DNA from: Microbulbifer litoralis
Lineage (GTDB): Bacteria; Pseudomonadota; Gammaproteobacteria; Pseudomonadales; Cellvibrionaceae
Length of the DNA stretch: 64,000 nucleotides
Assembly (NCBI RefSeq): GCF_023634065.1
Contig: NZ_JALKCV010000001.1
Span: forward strand, 1-64,000
Direction: 5' to 3'
Below are positions 19,429-27,902 of this stretch, piece by piece. A program made the translations under genes and the position numbers. The notes beneath the pieces were generated by a model. That model was not told the DNA's origin and did not search any database. It worked only from the letters and a program-made list of their open reading frames with translations. How positions within the stretch are numbered: position 1 is the stretch's first letter; each line of letters begins with the position of its first letter.

Positions 19429-20201
19429 GTGAACCCAGTAATTCCTGATGAAGCGAAACAAGCACAGTTGGTCGCTGAAAATATACTTAGCGATTCGATC
19501 ATTGGTATTTACCTTTTCGGTTCCGCTGTTGTCGGCGGTTTAAAGCGTGACAGTGATGTAGATATCTTGGTCGCGGTTACTGAGCCGCCTACTTTTCTGC
19601 AAAGAGAAGCCCTGGTTACTCAGTTGATGAATGTCTCGGGCGCGATCGGGAATCCACAGTCCGACAGGCCGGTAGAGCTGACTGTTGTAACGACCTCTGC
19701 TGTTGTACCATGGCAATTTCCGCCTCGGGCTGAGCTAATATACGGTGAGTGGTTACGAGGGGAGTTCGAAACCGGAAAAATTCCGGAACCTGCCCGCGAC
19801 CCCGACCTTGCGATTGTGTTAAAAAGGTAGTCGATAACAGCCTGGCGTTGTGCGGGAGCAATGCTGATGAGGTTTTCGATCCGGTACCAATCACTGATAT
19901 CCGAAAGGCAATTCGAGATTCTTTGCCCACTCTTTTAGGGGAGGCAACGGGTGATGAACGCAATGTAGTTTTGACCTTGTCACGGATGTGGCTGACTGCT
20001 GCTACTGGTGACATTGCGCCAAAGGATTTGGCGGCAATCTGGGCAGAAAGGCAAGCACCATCCAGCCACGCGATGTTATTGAAGTACGCTCGTGAAGGCT
20101 ATCTCGGAAAGATTGAAGATCGATGGGAAGAGAAACAGAATGACTTCGAGACACTTGTTTCCTATATGAAAAAAACAATTGAGGCTCTCCTTGAAGCTTA
20201 G
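19429..20201 (+). pseudogene. aadA-like aminoglycoside nucleotidyltransferase, broken by a frameshift
   Basis: Frame 1 runs 19429-19830 from a GTG and holds the nucleotidyltransferase core (LFGSAVVGGLKRDSDVDILV, with GS and DxD metal ligands) and the WQFPPRAELIYGEW segment. It stops right after DLAIVLK. The second frame continues from there with NADEVFDPVP, GDERNVVLTLSRMWLTA and IAPKDLAAIWA, the C-terminal half of ANT(3'')/AadA enzymes. One extra A in the TTAAAAAGG tract at about 19822-19828 would restore a single frame of about 257 residues, the length of AadA. A one-base deletion in an A-run is the simplest explanation. The gene lies in the AT-rich island. Function, if any, is uncertain. 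Confidence 0.85.
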
Positions 20202-20351
20202 CGATCCATGCAGCAAGCTCCGCCACTATAATCTGATAAGTCCCCGCCGCTGTGTTGAGAAATTGAAATAGCAGAGTAAAATTTTCGGCATATATAGCCA
20301 CCAAGCAGAAAAAATTCTCAAAGCTTGTCCTGGTCTACCTACCCCTGTGTC

Positions 20352-21035
20352 TCACACGGCGGTTTTCTTTGCCAGAAATATCGTATGCCGCGCCCCCTTG
20401 CCGGGGCGCTCACGCACCGTCTTGACCTCGACATCAAAGCCGGTTTTCCTCAACCGGTGAACGTAGAAGGAGTCCGGCCCGGCCGACCACACCGCCAACA
20501 TGCCGCCCGGCGCCAGGCTCTCGTAGATACAGCTGGTGCCATCCAGGGAGTAGAGCCAGTTATTGTCGCTGTGGGTCAGCCCCTCGGGGCCGTTGTCGAC
20601 ATCCAGCAGCACGGCGTCGTAGTCGCCATCGCCCTTTACCAGCAACTCACCGACATCACCGATATGCACCTTACAGCGGCTGTCGTCCAGCGGTCGGCCG
20701 GCGCAGTCTCCCAATGGCCCGCGGTTCCACTTCACTACTTCGGGGATCAGGTCGGCGACAATCACCTCCGCACTGGGCGGCAGTACCTCGAGGGCCGCGG
20801 CGAGGGTGTACCCCATGCCCATACCGCCCACTACCACCCGGGCACTCTCGCGCTGTTTCAGATGGGCACAGCCCAGCAGCGAAAGCTCCCGTTCGCTGTT
20901 AAAGCGGCGACTGTTCATCAGCTCACCGCGCGGGCCGCTCAGGGCAATGGAGAACTCCCGATCGCGCTGGCGCAGCGTGAGTATGCCGCCGTTATTGGGG
21001 ATCTGGGCGGTGCCGAGTTCGATCCAGGGTTTCAT
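20352..21035 (-). CDS. Spermidine-synthase-like SAM-dependent methyltransferase
   Basis: A 227-residue protein with a Rossmann SAM-binding core: VVVGGMGMGYTLAAALEVLP (motif I), the acidic VIVADLIPEVVKW (motif II) and YDAVLLDVDNGP (motif IV). This is the spermine/spermidine synthase-like fold, but it lacks the polyamine gatekeeper features, so the substrate is unknown. The start chosen is the ATG giving MKPWIELGTAQIP. The frame is open for 110 codons further upstream, but that part is not family-like. It is convergent with the aadA remnant and returns to the high-GC composition of the core genome. Confidence 0.75.
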   Translation of the reverse strand: MKPWIELGTAQIPNNGGILTLRQRDREFSIALSGPRGELMNSRRFNSERELSLLGCAHLKQRESARVVVGGMGMGYTLAAALEVLPPSAEVIVADLIPEVVKWNRGPLGDCAGRPLDDSRCKVHIGDVGELLVKGDGDYDAVLLDVDNGPEGLTHSDNNWLYSLDGTSCIYESLAPGGMLAVWSAGPDSFYVHRLRKTGFDVEVKTVRERPGKGARHTIFLAKKTAV

Positions 21036-21231
21036 GGTAAGTGCTCGCGGGGGAATCAGTGGGATCAGAGCCGGTGATTCTACGCTACCCAAACCTGAAT
21101 CAATAGGGCCAGAGTCTCTGGTTGCCCACGGCCCGTAGTTCCATCTACACTCGATACCCAGCCTGGGGATATAGAGGACAGGTTCACTTTTTGGTATCAC
21201 CCCCTTCATCCACCATATAAGAAAAATTACC

Positions 21232-22005
21232 ATGAATAAGATCATACTCCTGGCAACAGCCCTACTCTCCGCCCTTTGCCACGCCGCCCCGGAAATCAAG
21301 GGCACACCACAGGACCTGCGTGGACTCCTGTACCCTTCGGACAATATCGTCACCATCCATGGCAACGCGGAGAAAAAAGCCTATTCTGACAAGGCGATTG
21401 TAAGCCTGGTAGTCAGCACCGAAGAGAAACAGCTGGCCGACGCCATTGCGAGTAACAGCACTCTGCGGGAGAGGCTTGGCAATACGCTCAACGCCGCCGG
21501 TATTCCGCGGGAAGAGATCAGGAACTCCAAGTTCTCATCCTCTCCCCAGTACGGCTGGCTCGGCAGCACTCCCAGCAGCTACAAGGTGATCAACCGGATA
21601 GCGATCACGATCGACGAGGAATCCCAACTCGAGGCCATAGCGCGGCTGGCAGACCAGAATCAGGAGGTAGAGCTCTCCGATACCACCTTCGAGCACTCGA
21701 AGGAGCAGGAATACAACAAGCAGGTAAAGTCGCTGGCCCTGCAACGGATCATGGACCAGAAAGCGACCTATGAGCAGACACTTGGTATCAAGCTGACCCC
21801 AATCGGGATTCGCAATTCAAACGCGGGCTTCCAGGCCACCCGCGGTGCCATGGCTCTAGAGGAAGTGGTTGTTACCGCAGTCCGAAGAGCACGAAACGGC
21901 TACGAGTCACAATCCGCGGAACCCTCTTCTTATCAGACATCCTCTTTTGATGAAATCCAGTACGAGGCCGAACTTTCGGTAGATTTTCAGATTAAGCGAG
22001 AATAG
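21232..22005 (+). CDS. SIMPL domain (DUF541) periplasmic protein
   Basis: Exported 257-residue protein. A signal peptide of about 18 residues ends at LCHA. The body matches the SIMPL/DUF541 layout: an early ITVHG-like strand (IVTIHGNAEKKAYSD), alternating strands and helices, and a late strand pair VELSVDFQI. The family includes Omp28/BP26 and periplasmic proteins linked to oxidative or envelope stress; the molecular role is unknown. It is followed by a strong terminator, so it is probably transcribed alone. Confidence 0.8.
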   Translation: MNKIILLATALLSALCHAAPEIKGTPQDLRGLLYPSDNIVTIHGNAEKKAYSDKAIVSLVVSTEEKQLADAIASNSTLRERLGNTLNAAGIPREEIRNSKFSSSPQYGWLGSTPSSYKVINRIAITIDEESQLEAIARLADQNQEVELSDTTFEHSKEQEYNKQVKSLALQRIMDQKATYEQTLGIKLTPIGIRNSNAGFQATRGAMALEEVVVTAVRRARNGYESQSAEPSSYQTSSFDEIQYEAELSVDFQIKRE

Positions 22006-22045
22006 CTAAAACCAGTGTATTACTCTGGTGTAGTTTTTTCACTAT

Positions 22046-22066
22046 CGATGGAAACCATCGTTTTTT
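22046..22066 (+). terminator. Intrinsic terminator of the SIMPL gene
   Basis: CGATGG (22046-22051), loop AAA, CCATCG (22055-22060), then six T. A weaker ACCAG/CTGGT hairpin with a T-run precedes it at about 22012-22038. Confidence 0.88.
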
Positions 22067-22203
22067 CATGAACATTTTCATAAGAAAAATTGAAGGTGTA
22101 ACCACCGATACCAGAATGTATCTACATCGACACGGTATCAGGATCAACGGCCCGGCCAATAGTGTTTTTCTTGTTCACAAGGATGAAAATACGCAGCATT
22201 GGT

Positions 22204-24000
22204 CTATGCGGAACTCACAAGGCTGACAATCTGCCAGTCAGCCTTAAGCTCAAACTCATGCGAAACCGTACAGATATGGATCTTGCCCTGCGGATCCACC
22301 GCATACAGCCATATGGCGCGGTTACCATATTTTTGTCTGTAGTCCTCAACCACAAAGCTTTCCGTCAGGCCCGTCGTCCTGATCGTAGCCCCTTTCGCCA
22401 CCAGGCTGGCCAGGCGGCCATAAGTGGCGCTCTCGGAAAACAGCTCCAGTTTTTTCGCGTAGTCCTCCGATACCCGGTGGCTGGCCCGCTCTTCCGGTGC
22501 GCCGGGGCTCAGGCCGAGTACCGAGCCTTTGCCGAGCAGGTGCTCGAAGTGATAGGTCACCAGCGGGTTGAGCTGTTTGTAGGGTGACAGCACCAGCACC
22601 GTGCCAATGGCGGAGAGATCCAGGGTCCGGCCGGCGTGCTCCGAGATCGGGTTGCCGTAGTATGTGGAGATACCCTCCATCCGCGCCTCGCGCAGGGCGT
22701 CCCAGTTAGTATCCGCAATGATGACGGGCACCTCCTTCTCCACCAGGTCTTTTGCCAGCAGCCGCGCAAACCTGCCGCCGCCGAACAACAGGTAACCGTT
22801 GGGATAGGGCGCGCGGACATCCAGCAGCTTGGCGACGGGCTTGGCCGTCAGGCTCTGGAACACGACGGTGACAATAATCACCAGAAATACCATCGGCACC
22901 AGCAGCTCGGACTTGGCCAGCCCCAGCGCATCCAGCTTCAGCGCAAACAGGGCCGACACCGCGGCGGCGACGATGCCGCGCGGCGCAATCCAGCTGAGCA
23001 TCGCCAGCTCGCGCCAGTTCAATCCCGACCCGGGCGATGACAGGAACACGGACAGCGGCCGGGCAACGAACATGATCGCCACCAATACCAGCAGCGCGCC
23101 CCACCCCAACTGCGCCAGCGCGGAAAACTCCACACGTGCGGCCAGCAGGATAAACAGCGCCGAGATCAGCAGGACGCTGAGGGTTTCCTTGAACTCGAGG
23201 ATATCGTCGACGTCCAGGCCTTTCATATTGGCCATCCAGAGGCCCATTACGGTTACCGTCAGCAGGCCGGACTCATGGGACATCAGGTCGGAGGCGGCGT
23301 AGGCGCCGAGCATCAGCGTGAGAACCGCGGTATTGCGCAGGTAGTGGGGGACCCAGTTGTTCCTGAGCAGCGCGCCCAGGAAGTACCCCATCAGGGAACC
23401 GATGCCAAAACCGATCGCCACTACCTGCAGGAAAATCACCACCGTGTGGCCAACGGCATCCTGCAACGCGACAATGTACTCGTACACCAGCACCGCAAGC
23501 AGCGCCCCGATCGGGTCGATGACGATGCCTTCCCAGCGAAGGATATTGGAGATTCGGGTATTGGGCCGCACCGAACGCAACATCGGCACGATGACGGTCG
23601 GCCCGGTGACCGTGACAATGGCACCAAACAGCGCGGCCAGTTGCATCGGCATGCCGAGCACATAGTAGGCGGCCGGCGTGGCGACCAGCCAGGTCACCAG
23701 CGCGCCCAATGTACACAGGTTGCGTACCATGACACCGTGCCCGGCGAGATCCGAAAACTTGAGGGTCAGCGCCCCCTCAAACAGGATAATGGCCACCGCC
23801 AGGGATACGAGCGGAAACAGCAGGTCGCCGAACAGCGCATCGGGATCGAGCACACCGGTCATCGGGCCCAGCGCCAGCCCGGCCAGCAGCAGCGGCAGTA
23901 TCGCCGGCAGCTTCAGCATAAAGGCGAGGTACTGGCACGCAATCGAGACGAGCCCCACCATCACCAGCAGCGCCATTGGGTTCGAGATGATCTGTTCCAT
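22204..24000 (-). CDS. CPA1-type cation:proton antiporter with C-terminal NAD-binding domain
   Basis: About 598 residues. The first 390 form about 12 membrane segments of the Na+/H+ exchanger fold, with the TVTGPTVIVPML and EGIVIDPIGALLAVL motifs that carry the acidic transport residue (NhaP/CPA1 style ND/DP). The C-terminal part (from about 400) has NGYLLFGGGRFARLLA, a TrkA-N-like Rossmann site, and a small-ligand-sensing tail. Likely exchanges Na+ or K+ for protons in the inner membrane under nucleotide control. The start is taken as the ATG at 24000; a GTG nine bases upstream is equally open and neither has a clear ribosome-binding site. Confidence 0.88.
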   Translation of the reverse strand: MEQIISNPMALLVMVGLVSIACQYLAFMLKLPAILPLLLAGLALGPMTGVLDPDALFGDLLFPLVSLAVAIILFEGALTLKFSDLAGHGVMVRNLCTLGALVTWLVATPAAYYVLGMPMQLAALFGAIVTVTGPTVIVPMLRSVRPNTRISNILRWEGIVIDPIGALLAVLVYEYIVALQDAVGHTVVIFLQVVAIGFGIGSLMGYFLGALLRNNWVPHYLRNTAVLTLMLGAYAASDLMSHESGLLTVTVMGLWMANMKGLDVDDILEFKETLSVLLISALFILLAARVEFSALAQLGWGALLVLVAIMFVARPLSVFLSSPGSGLNWRELAMLSWIAPRGIVAAAVSALFALKLDALGLAKSELLVPMVFLVIIVTVVFQSLTAKPVAKLLDVRAPYPNGYLLFGGGRFARLLAKDLVEKEVPVIIADTNWDALREARMEGISTYYGNPISEHAGRTLDLSAIGTVLVLSPYKQLNPLVTYHFEHLLGKGSVLGLSPGAPEERASHRVSEDYAKKLELFSESATYGRLASLVAKGATIRTTGLTESFVVEDYRQKYGNRAIWLYAVDPQGKIHICTVSHEFELKADWQIVSLVSSA

Positions 24001-24070
24001 AGTGATCACTAACCGATTGCGACGGGTATCCAGACAAAAGTGGGCGAAAAGAGGAGATCCGTTTTTTGAC

Positions 24071-24276
24071 GTTTATTTAACTCAAGTTTCGGGGTTCAAA
24101 TCGGGGGGCCGGGTGGCGCGGCCCTTTGCGGGACACGAGCTGGGCGCCCCCCTGTGTATACATCCCTGTACGCTCTAATCGACATCCCTGTCTCACAAGG
24201 TCCCGCAAAGGGCCACGCCACCCGGCTCTGTGCCAATTTTCAAGGTTTCTCAACTCCGAAACTTGAGTATTTAAAC
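24071..24276. repeat. Dispersed palindromic element, copy 1 (about 206 bp)
   Basis: Outer inverted ends CTCAAGTTTCGG (24081-24092) and CCGAAACTTGAG (24256-24267) are extended by a GTTTA-containing flank on both sides. Inner perfect arms are CCCTTTGCGGGAC (24122-24134) and GTCCCGCAAAGGG (24200-24212). The centre contains TACGCTCTAATCGACATCC. A second copy with the same inner arms and centre lies at 38851-39022. No ORF is inside. This has the structure of a non-autonomous mobile or REP-type element. Confidence 0.8.
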
Positions 24277-24435
24277 ATACTGCGTAACCCGTCATAAATA
24301 GACCCGCCTTTGATACCGAAGTATTTACTAACAGGGAGATATCCACGACGAGAGCCTTCACATCCACATACCGGCATCCAGCGTCTATACTTGCCAGTTT
24401 ATAGCAGACAGAATATTCCGGAGAGTGACGTCATC

Positions 24436-24612
24436 ATGGAAAGCGTTCTCGGGCTATTGATCTTTATTGCCGATATCTACGCCATCATCAAGATCCTGCA
24501 GAGCTCCGCTTCTGGGCTCAGGAAGCTGATCTGGATACTGGTCGTGTTGATACTGCCTGTTATCGGCCTGGTTATCTGGTTCTTCGCCGGTCCCGGTGGC
24601 AGGGGTGGCTGA
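24436..24612 (+). CDS. Small PLDc_N-type membrane peptide
   Basis: A 58-residue protein with two hydrophobic helices (about 3-20 and 30-50). The closing IWILVVLILPVIGLVIWFFAG pattern is typical of the PLDc_N (phospholipase D N-terminal-like) family, which also occurs as stand-alone membrane peptides. Catalytic phospholipase parts are absent. Function unknown. The remainder of the 24010-24435 gap is the palindromic element. Confidence 0.7.
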   Translation: MESVLGLLIFIADIYAIIKILQSSASGLRKLIWILVVLILPVIGLVIWFFAGPGGRGG

Positions 24613-24840
24613 CTCGCAGTAGCCTCTACCGAAGACCCGTTTACTTTCCTGAGCGAGACCTGTGCGCCCCACCTGAATTCGCCATATCCATAGCGCCTGG
24701 CTCTCATGATTCGAGACCGGACGGGAACGATGTCCCGGCCAACAGTCCGGCAATACCTTCCCTGGAGAGCCGGCCCACCACCCGCCCCCTTCAACAGCAT
24801 TTCGGTTACACTGTCGGCACCGTTATCCCCCGGAGCCACC

Positions 24841-26229
24841 ATGAGTCAGCCCGACAGCCGTACCTGGCTGGACGAATTACCCCCGGCCTTCCAGGCCTAT
24901 CGCAATGGCCGCAGGCTGGACGAGGTGGAGTGTATCGTCCCGGACCTGAACGGCATGTCCCGCGGCAAGGCGATGCCGCTGAAGAATTTCTCACCGGACA
25001 AGCCGCTCTACCTGCCGATTTCCATTTTCTACCAGACCATCACCGGCCAGGATGTGGAAATGGATATCGCCAACCAGTGGGCCGAGAGCGATATGGTGCT
25101 GGTGCCGGATATGTCCACGGCCATGGCGGCGCCCTGGGCCAAGCAGGCCACATTGCAGATCATTCACGACCTGCAGGAATTCGACGGCAGGCCGATTGCC
25201 TGCGCGCCGCGGAATATCCTCAAGCATGTGATCGACCTGTACGGGCAGCGCGGCTGGAAGCCCGTGGTAGCTCCGGAGCTGGAGTTCTACCTGACCAGGC
25301 CCAATATCGATCCCAACGAGCCGATACAGCCCCCAGTCGGCCGCAGCGGGCGCTCCGGTACGGCATTGCAGTCCTACTCCATGTCGGCCGTCGACGAGTA
25401 CGGCCCGGTGATCGATACCATTTACGATTATGCCGAGGCCGCCGGCCTGCATATCGAATCGGTGATCCAGGAAGATGGCGCGGGCCAGGTTGAATTCAAT
25501 CTCACCCACGGCGACCCGCTGCTGCTGGCGGACCAGGTGTTCTATTTCAAGCGCATCATCAAGGAGGCGGCGCTGAACAACGGCATCTTCGCCACCTTTA
25601 TGGCCAAGCCCATGCGCGACCAGCCCGGCAGCGCCATGCACGTACACCAGAGCGTGGTGGATGTTGCCAGCGGCCAGAATATTTTTTCCGATGATCGGGG
25701 TGAGGCGACGGAGCTGTTCCACCATTTTGTCGGCGGCACCCAGAAACACCTGATCGAGGTGATGCCGCTGATTGCCCCGAACGTCAATTCCTATCGGCGC
25801 TTTGAGTCGGCGGCCAACTCCAGCGCGCCGACCAACCTGGCCTGGGGCTACGACAACCGCGCCACGGGCCTGCGGGTGCCACACTCCGGGCCCCGGGACC
25901 GGCGCCTGGAGAACCGGGTGATCGGCGTGGATACCAATCCCTACCTGTCGATTGCCGCCAGCCTGGCCTGCGGATACCTGGGGATGGTCAACAGAATCGA
26001 CCCCGGCGCGCCCGCGGAGGGCGAACTGGATGACAGCCAGCAGGCACAGGCCTATATCCCCACCACCTTCGATGAAGCACTGCGTATCTTTGAGGATGCG
26101 GAGGAAATTCACCGGACCCTGGGCGGGGACTTCTGCCTGCTGTATACGGAAGTCAAGAAAAAAGAGCTGCGCCAGTTCCACCGGGAGATCTCACCCTGGG
26201 AACGCGAGCACCTACTGCTGAATGTGTAG
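24841..26229 (+). CDS. Glutamine synthetase family protein (gamma-glutamylpolyamine synthetase-like)
   Basis: A 462-residue enzyme of the GS fold, catalysing ATP-dependent gamma-glutamyl ligation. Visible are the metal-binding APELEFYL, the QEDGAGQVEFN segment, MHVHQSV of the ATP site, NSYRRFE and the arginine motif RLENRVIGVDTNPYL. Similarity in layout is to PuuA-type gamma-glutamylputrescine synthetases rather than GlnA, and the adenylylation loop of GlnA is absent. No other polyamine-catabolism gene is adjacent, so the amine substrate is not settled. The ATG at 24841 follows a CCCGGAGCC site. Confidence 0.88.
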   Translation: MSQPDSRTWLDELPPAFQAYRNGRRLDEVECIVPDLNGMSRGKAMPLKNFSPDKPLYLPISIFYQTITGQDVEMDIANQWAESDMVLVPDMSTAMAAPWAKQATLQIIHDLQEFDGRPIACAPRNILKHVIDLYGQRGWKPVVAPELEFYLTRPNIDPNEPIQPPVGRSGRSGTALQSYSMSAVDEYGPVIDTIYDYAEAAGLHIESVIQEDGAGQVEFNLTHGDPLLLADQVFYFKRIIKEAALNNGIFATFMAKPMRDQPGSAMHVHQSVVDVASGQNIFSDDRGEATELFHHFVGGTQKHLIEVMPLIAPNVNSYRRFESAANSSAPTNLAWGYDNRATGLRVPHSGPRDRRLENRVIGVDTNPYLSIAASLACGYLGMVNRIDPGAPAEGELDDSQQAQAYIPTTFDEALRIFEDAEEIHRTLGGDFCLLYTEVKKKELRQFHREISPWEREHLLLNV

Positions 26230-26389
26230 GTGCCTCTGCGGATTGTTTCAGGCAGTTTGGAGACCGTAGATCCCTGACATTACCGTATAATCCATGCATA
26301 AGCGCGGGCTCCTGTCGGCAGACGTTGGCCTGTCCCTTCCTCTATCGTTCACTCCTGCCGGAGTACTTACCGGGAAAGCAGATCGCACC

Positions 26390-26776
26390 ATGAGCAAAGA
26401 AGAACAGCAAGCCATCCTGGAACTGGATACCGAAGACCGCTACGAAGTTTTCCTGGACCTGGTGGGCGAGGAGCGGGAGGTCTGGATCCTGGTCAACAGT
26501 GAGCAACACTTCCTGAAACTACACGCCGACGAACAGGGCGGTTTCGAGTACCTGCCGGTATGGCCCGCAGCGGAATTTGCCGCGATCTATGCCGGCGACG
26601 ACAGCGACCTCACGCCAAAGAGCATCGCCCTGCCCCAGTTCCTGAAAAAGTGGCTTTCCGGCCTGGAGCGGGACGGCATCGAGATCGGTGTCTTCCCGGC
26701 CCCGGACGGCAGCGTCTGGATTACCGAAGCCGCCGAACTGGAGCGGGACCTGCGCGATGAGCTATCCCGATTCTGA
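26390..26776 (+). CDS. DUF2750 family protein
   Basis: A 128-residue acidic cytosolic protein. WILVNSEQHFLKLHADEQGG followed by FEYLPVWPAAEFA, then a KSIALPQFLKKWLSGLE helix, matches the DUF2750 pattern; function unknown. The start is the ATG giving MSKEEQQAILEL. An upstream in-frame ATG at 26294 would add 32 residues without family similarity. Confidence 0.75.
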   Translation: MSKEEQQAILELDTEDRYEVFLDLVGEEREVWILVNSEQHFLKLHADEQGGFEYLPVWPAAEFAAIYAGDDSDLTPKSIALPQFLKKWLSGLERDGIEIGVFPAPDGSVWITEAAELERDLRDELSRF

Positions 26777-27081
26777 ACATCGCCTCCGGGAAGGGAATCC
26801 CGCCCCGCCGCTTTCGCCAACCGACCATATCATTACCGGCAGCGGCCAATACCCGGCAGCTGGCTGGCGGCTCTCAAGCGGCAGCTTCCTGCCGGCTACT
26901 CCGGAGCGAAACCGGATTGTGCCGTTTTCCGGGTACTCTCTTGCCCCTGTGCTTATAACGCCATCGTAATAGGCAAGAATGCCAGAGGAATACAGTCGCG
27001 CACTCGGCGCGCGGCAGGGACAATACCGCCACGTTGAACGACACCAGCGAACCCGATTCACAATCCCTGGGAGTTATGCAT

Positions 27082-27828
27082 ATGAGCAACAACATCGAAG
27101 GCAAAGTCGTTGTCATCACCGGTGCCAGCAGCGGCCTGGGCGAAGCCACCGCCCGTCACCTGGCGGCCGAAGGCGCCACCCTGGTACTCGGTGCCCGCCG
27201 CACCGAACGCCTGCAGCAGCTGGCGGACGAAATCAACCAGAACGGGGGCAAGGCCCTGGCCGTGACGACCGACGTGGTCGAGCGCGACCAAGTGGAAGCG
27301 CTCGTAAAGGCGGCCATTGATACCCACGGCCGTGTCGATGTGATGCTCAACAATGCCGGTATCATGCCACAGGCACCGCTGGAGAAACTGCGCGTGGAGG
27401 AATGGGACCAGCAGATCGACGTCAATATCAAGGGCGTCCTCTACGGTATCGCCGCCGTCCTGCCGCATATGCAGCAACAGAAATCCGGTCACATCATCAA
27501 CGTGTCTTCTGTCGCAGGGCACAAGGTACTGCCGCCCGGCACCGTCTACTGCGCCACCAAGCACGCCGTGCGCGCCATCTCCGAAGGCCTGCGCATGGAA
27601 ATGACGCCCTACAATATCCGCAGCACCATCGTCTCGCCGGGGGCCGTGGCGACCGAGCTCAACGATTCCATCAACGATCCGGAAGTCGCCGAGGGCATGA
27701 AAGCGTTCTACGAGAAAGTGGCCATCCCCGCCGACGCTTTCGCCCGCGCTGTGGCGTTTGCCATCAGCCAACCGGAGGATGTGGATATCAACGAAATACT
27801 GTTCCGTCCGACCGCGCAGGAAGTTTAA
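27082..27828 (+). CDS. Short-chain dehydrogenase/reductase
   Basis: A 248-residue classical SDR oxidoreductase using NAD(P). The cofactor motif is TGASSGLG near residue 13, NNAGIM near 90, and the catalytic Ser-Tyr-Lys are in NVSSVAG and VYCATKHAV. The Arg pair in LGARRTER at the end of the second strand suggests NADP(H). The start ATG at 27082 has GGGAG eight bases upstream. Similar genes (YdfG/clavulanate-dehydrogenase-like) reduce assorted carbonyls; the substrate here is unknown. Confidence 0.92.
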   Translation: MSNNIEGKVVVITGASSGLGEATARHLAAEGATLVLGARRTERLQQLADEINQNGGKALAVTTDVVERDQVEALVKAAIDTHGRVDVMLNNAGIMPQAPLEKLRVEEWDQQIDVNIKGVLYGIAAVLPHMQQQKSGHIINVSSVAGHKVLPPGTVYCATKHAVRAISEGLRMEMTPYNIRSTIVSPGAVATELNDSINDPEVAEGMKAFYEKVAIPADAFARAVAFAISQPEDVDINEILFRPTAQEV

Positions 27829-27858
27829 TTCCGATACGCTTCAGACAGACTGCTTTGA

Positions 27859-27882
27859 GGGGTGCAGCAATTGCTGCACCCC
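27859..27882. terminator. Perfect 24-bp palindrome between convergent genes
   Basis: GGGGTGCAGCAA (27859-27870) directly abuts its reverse complement TTGCTGCACCCC. It separates the SDR gene and the amidase gene, which converge. T-tracts are weak, so it may be a bidirectional terminator or simply an mRNA-end hairpin. Confidence 0.5.
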
Positions 27883-27902
27883 TTCAATGGCCGGCGCCGG
27901 GC

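Noticed and set aside
20325-21077. Plus-strand 250-codon frame opposite the methyltransferase
   Set aside because: It mirrors the minus-strand methyltransferase codon by codon and lacks any domain.
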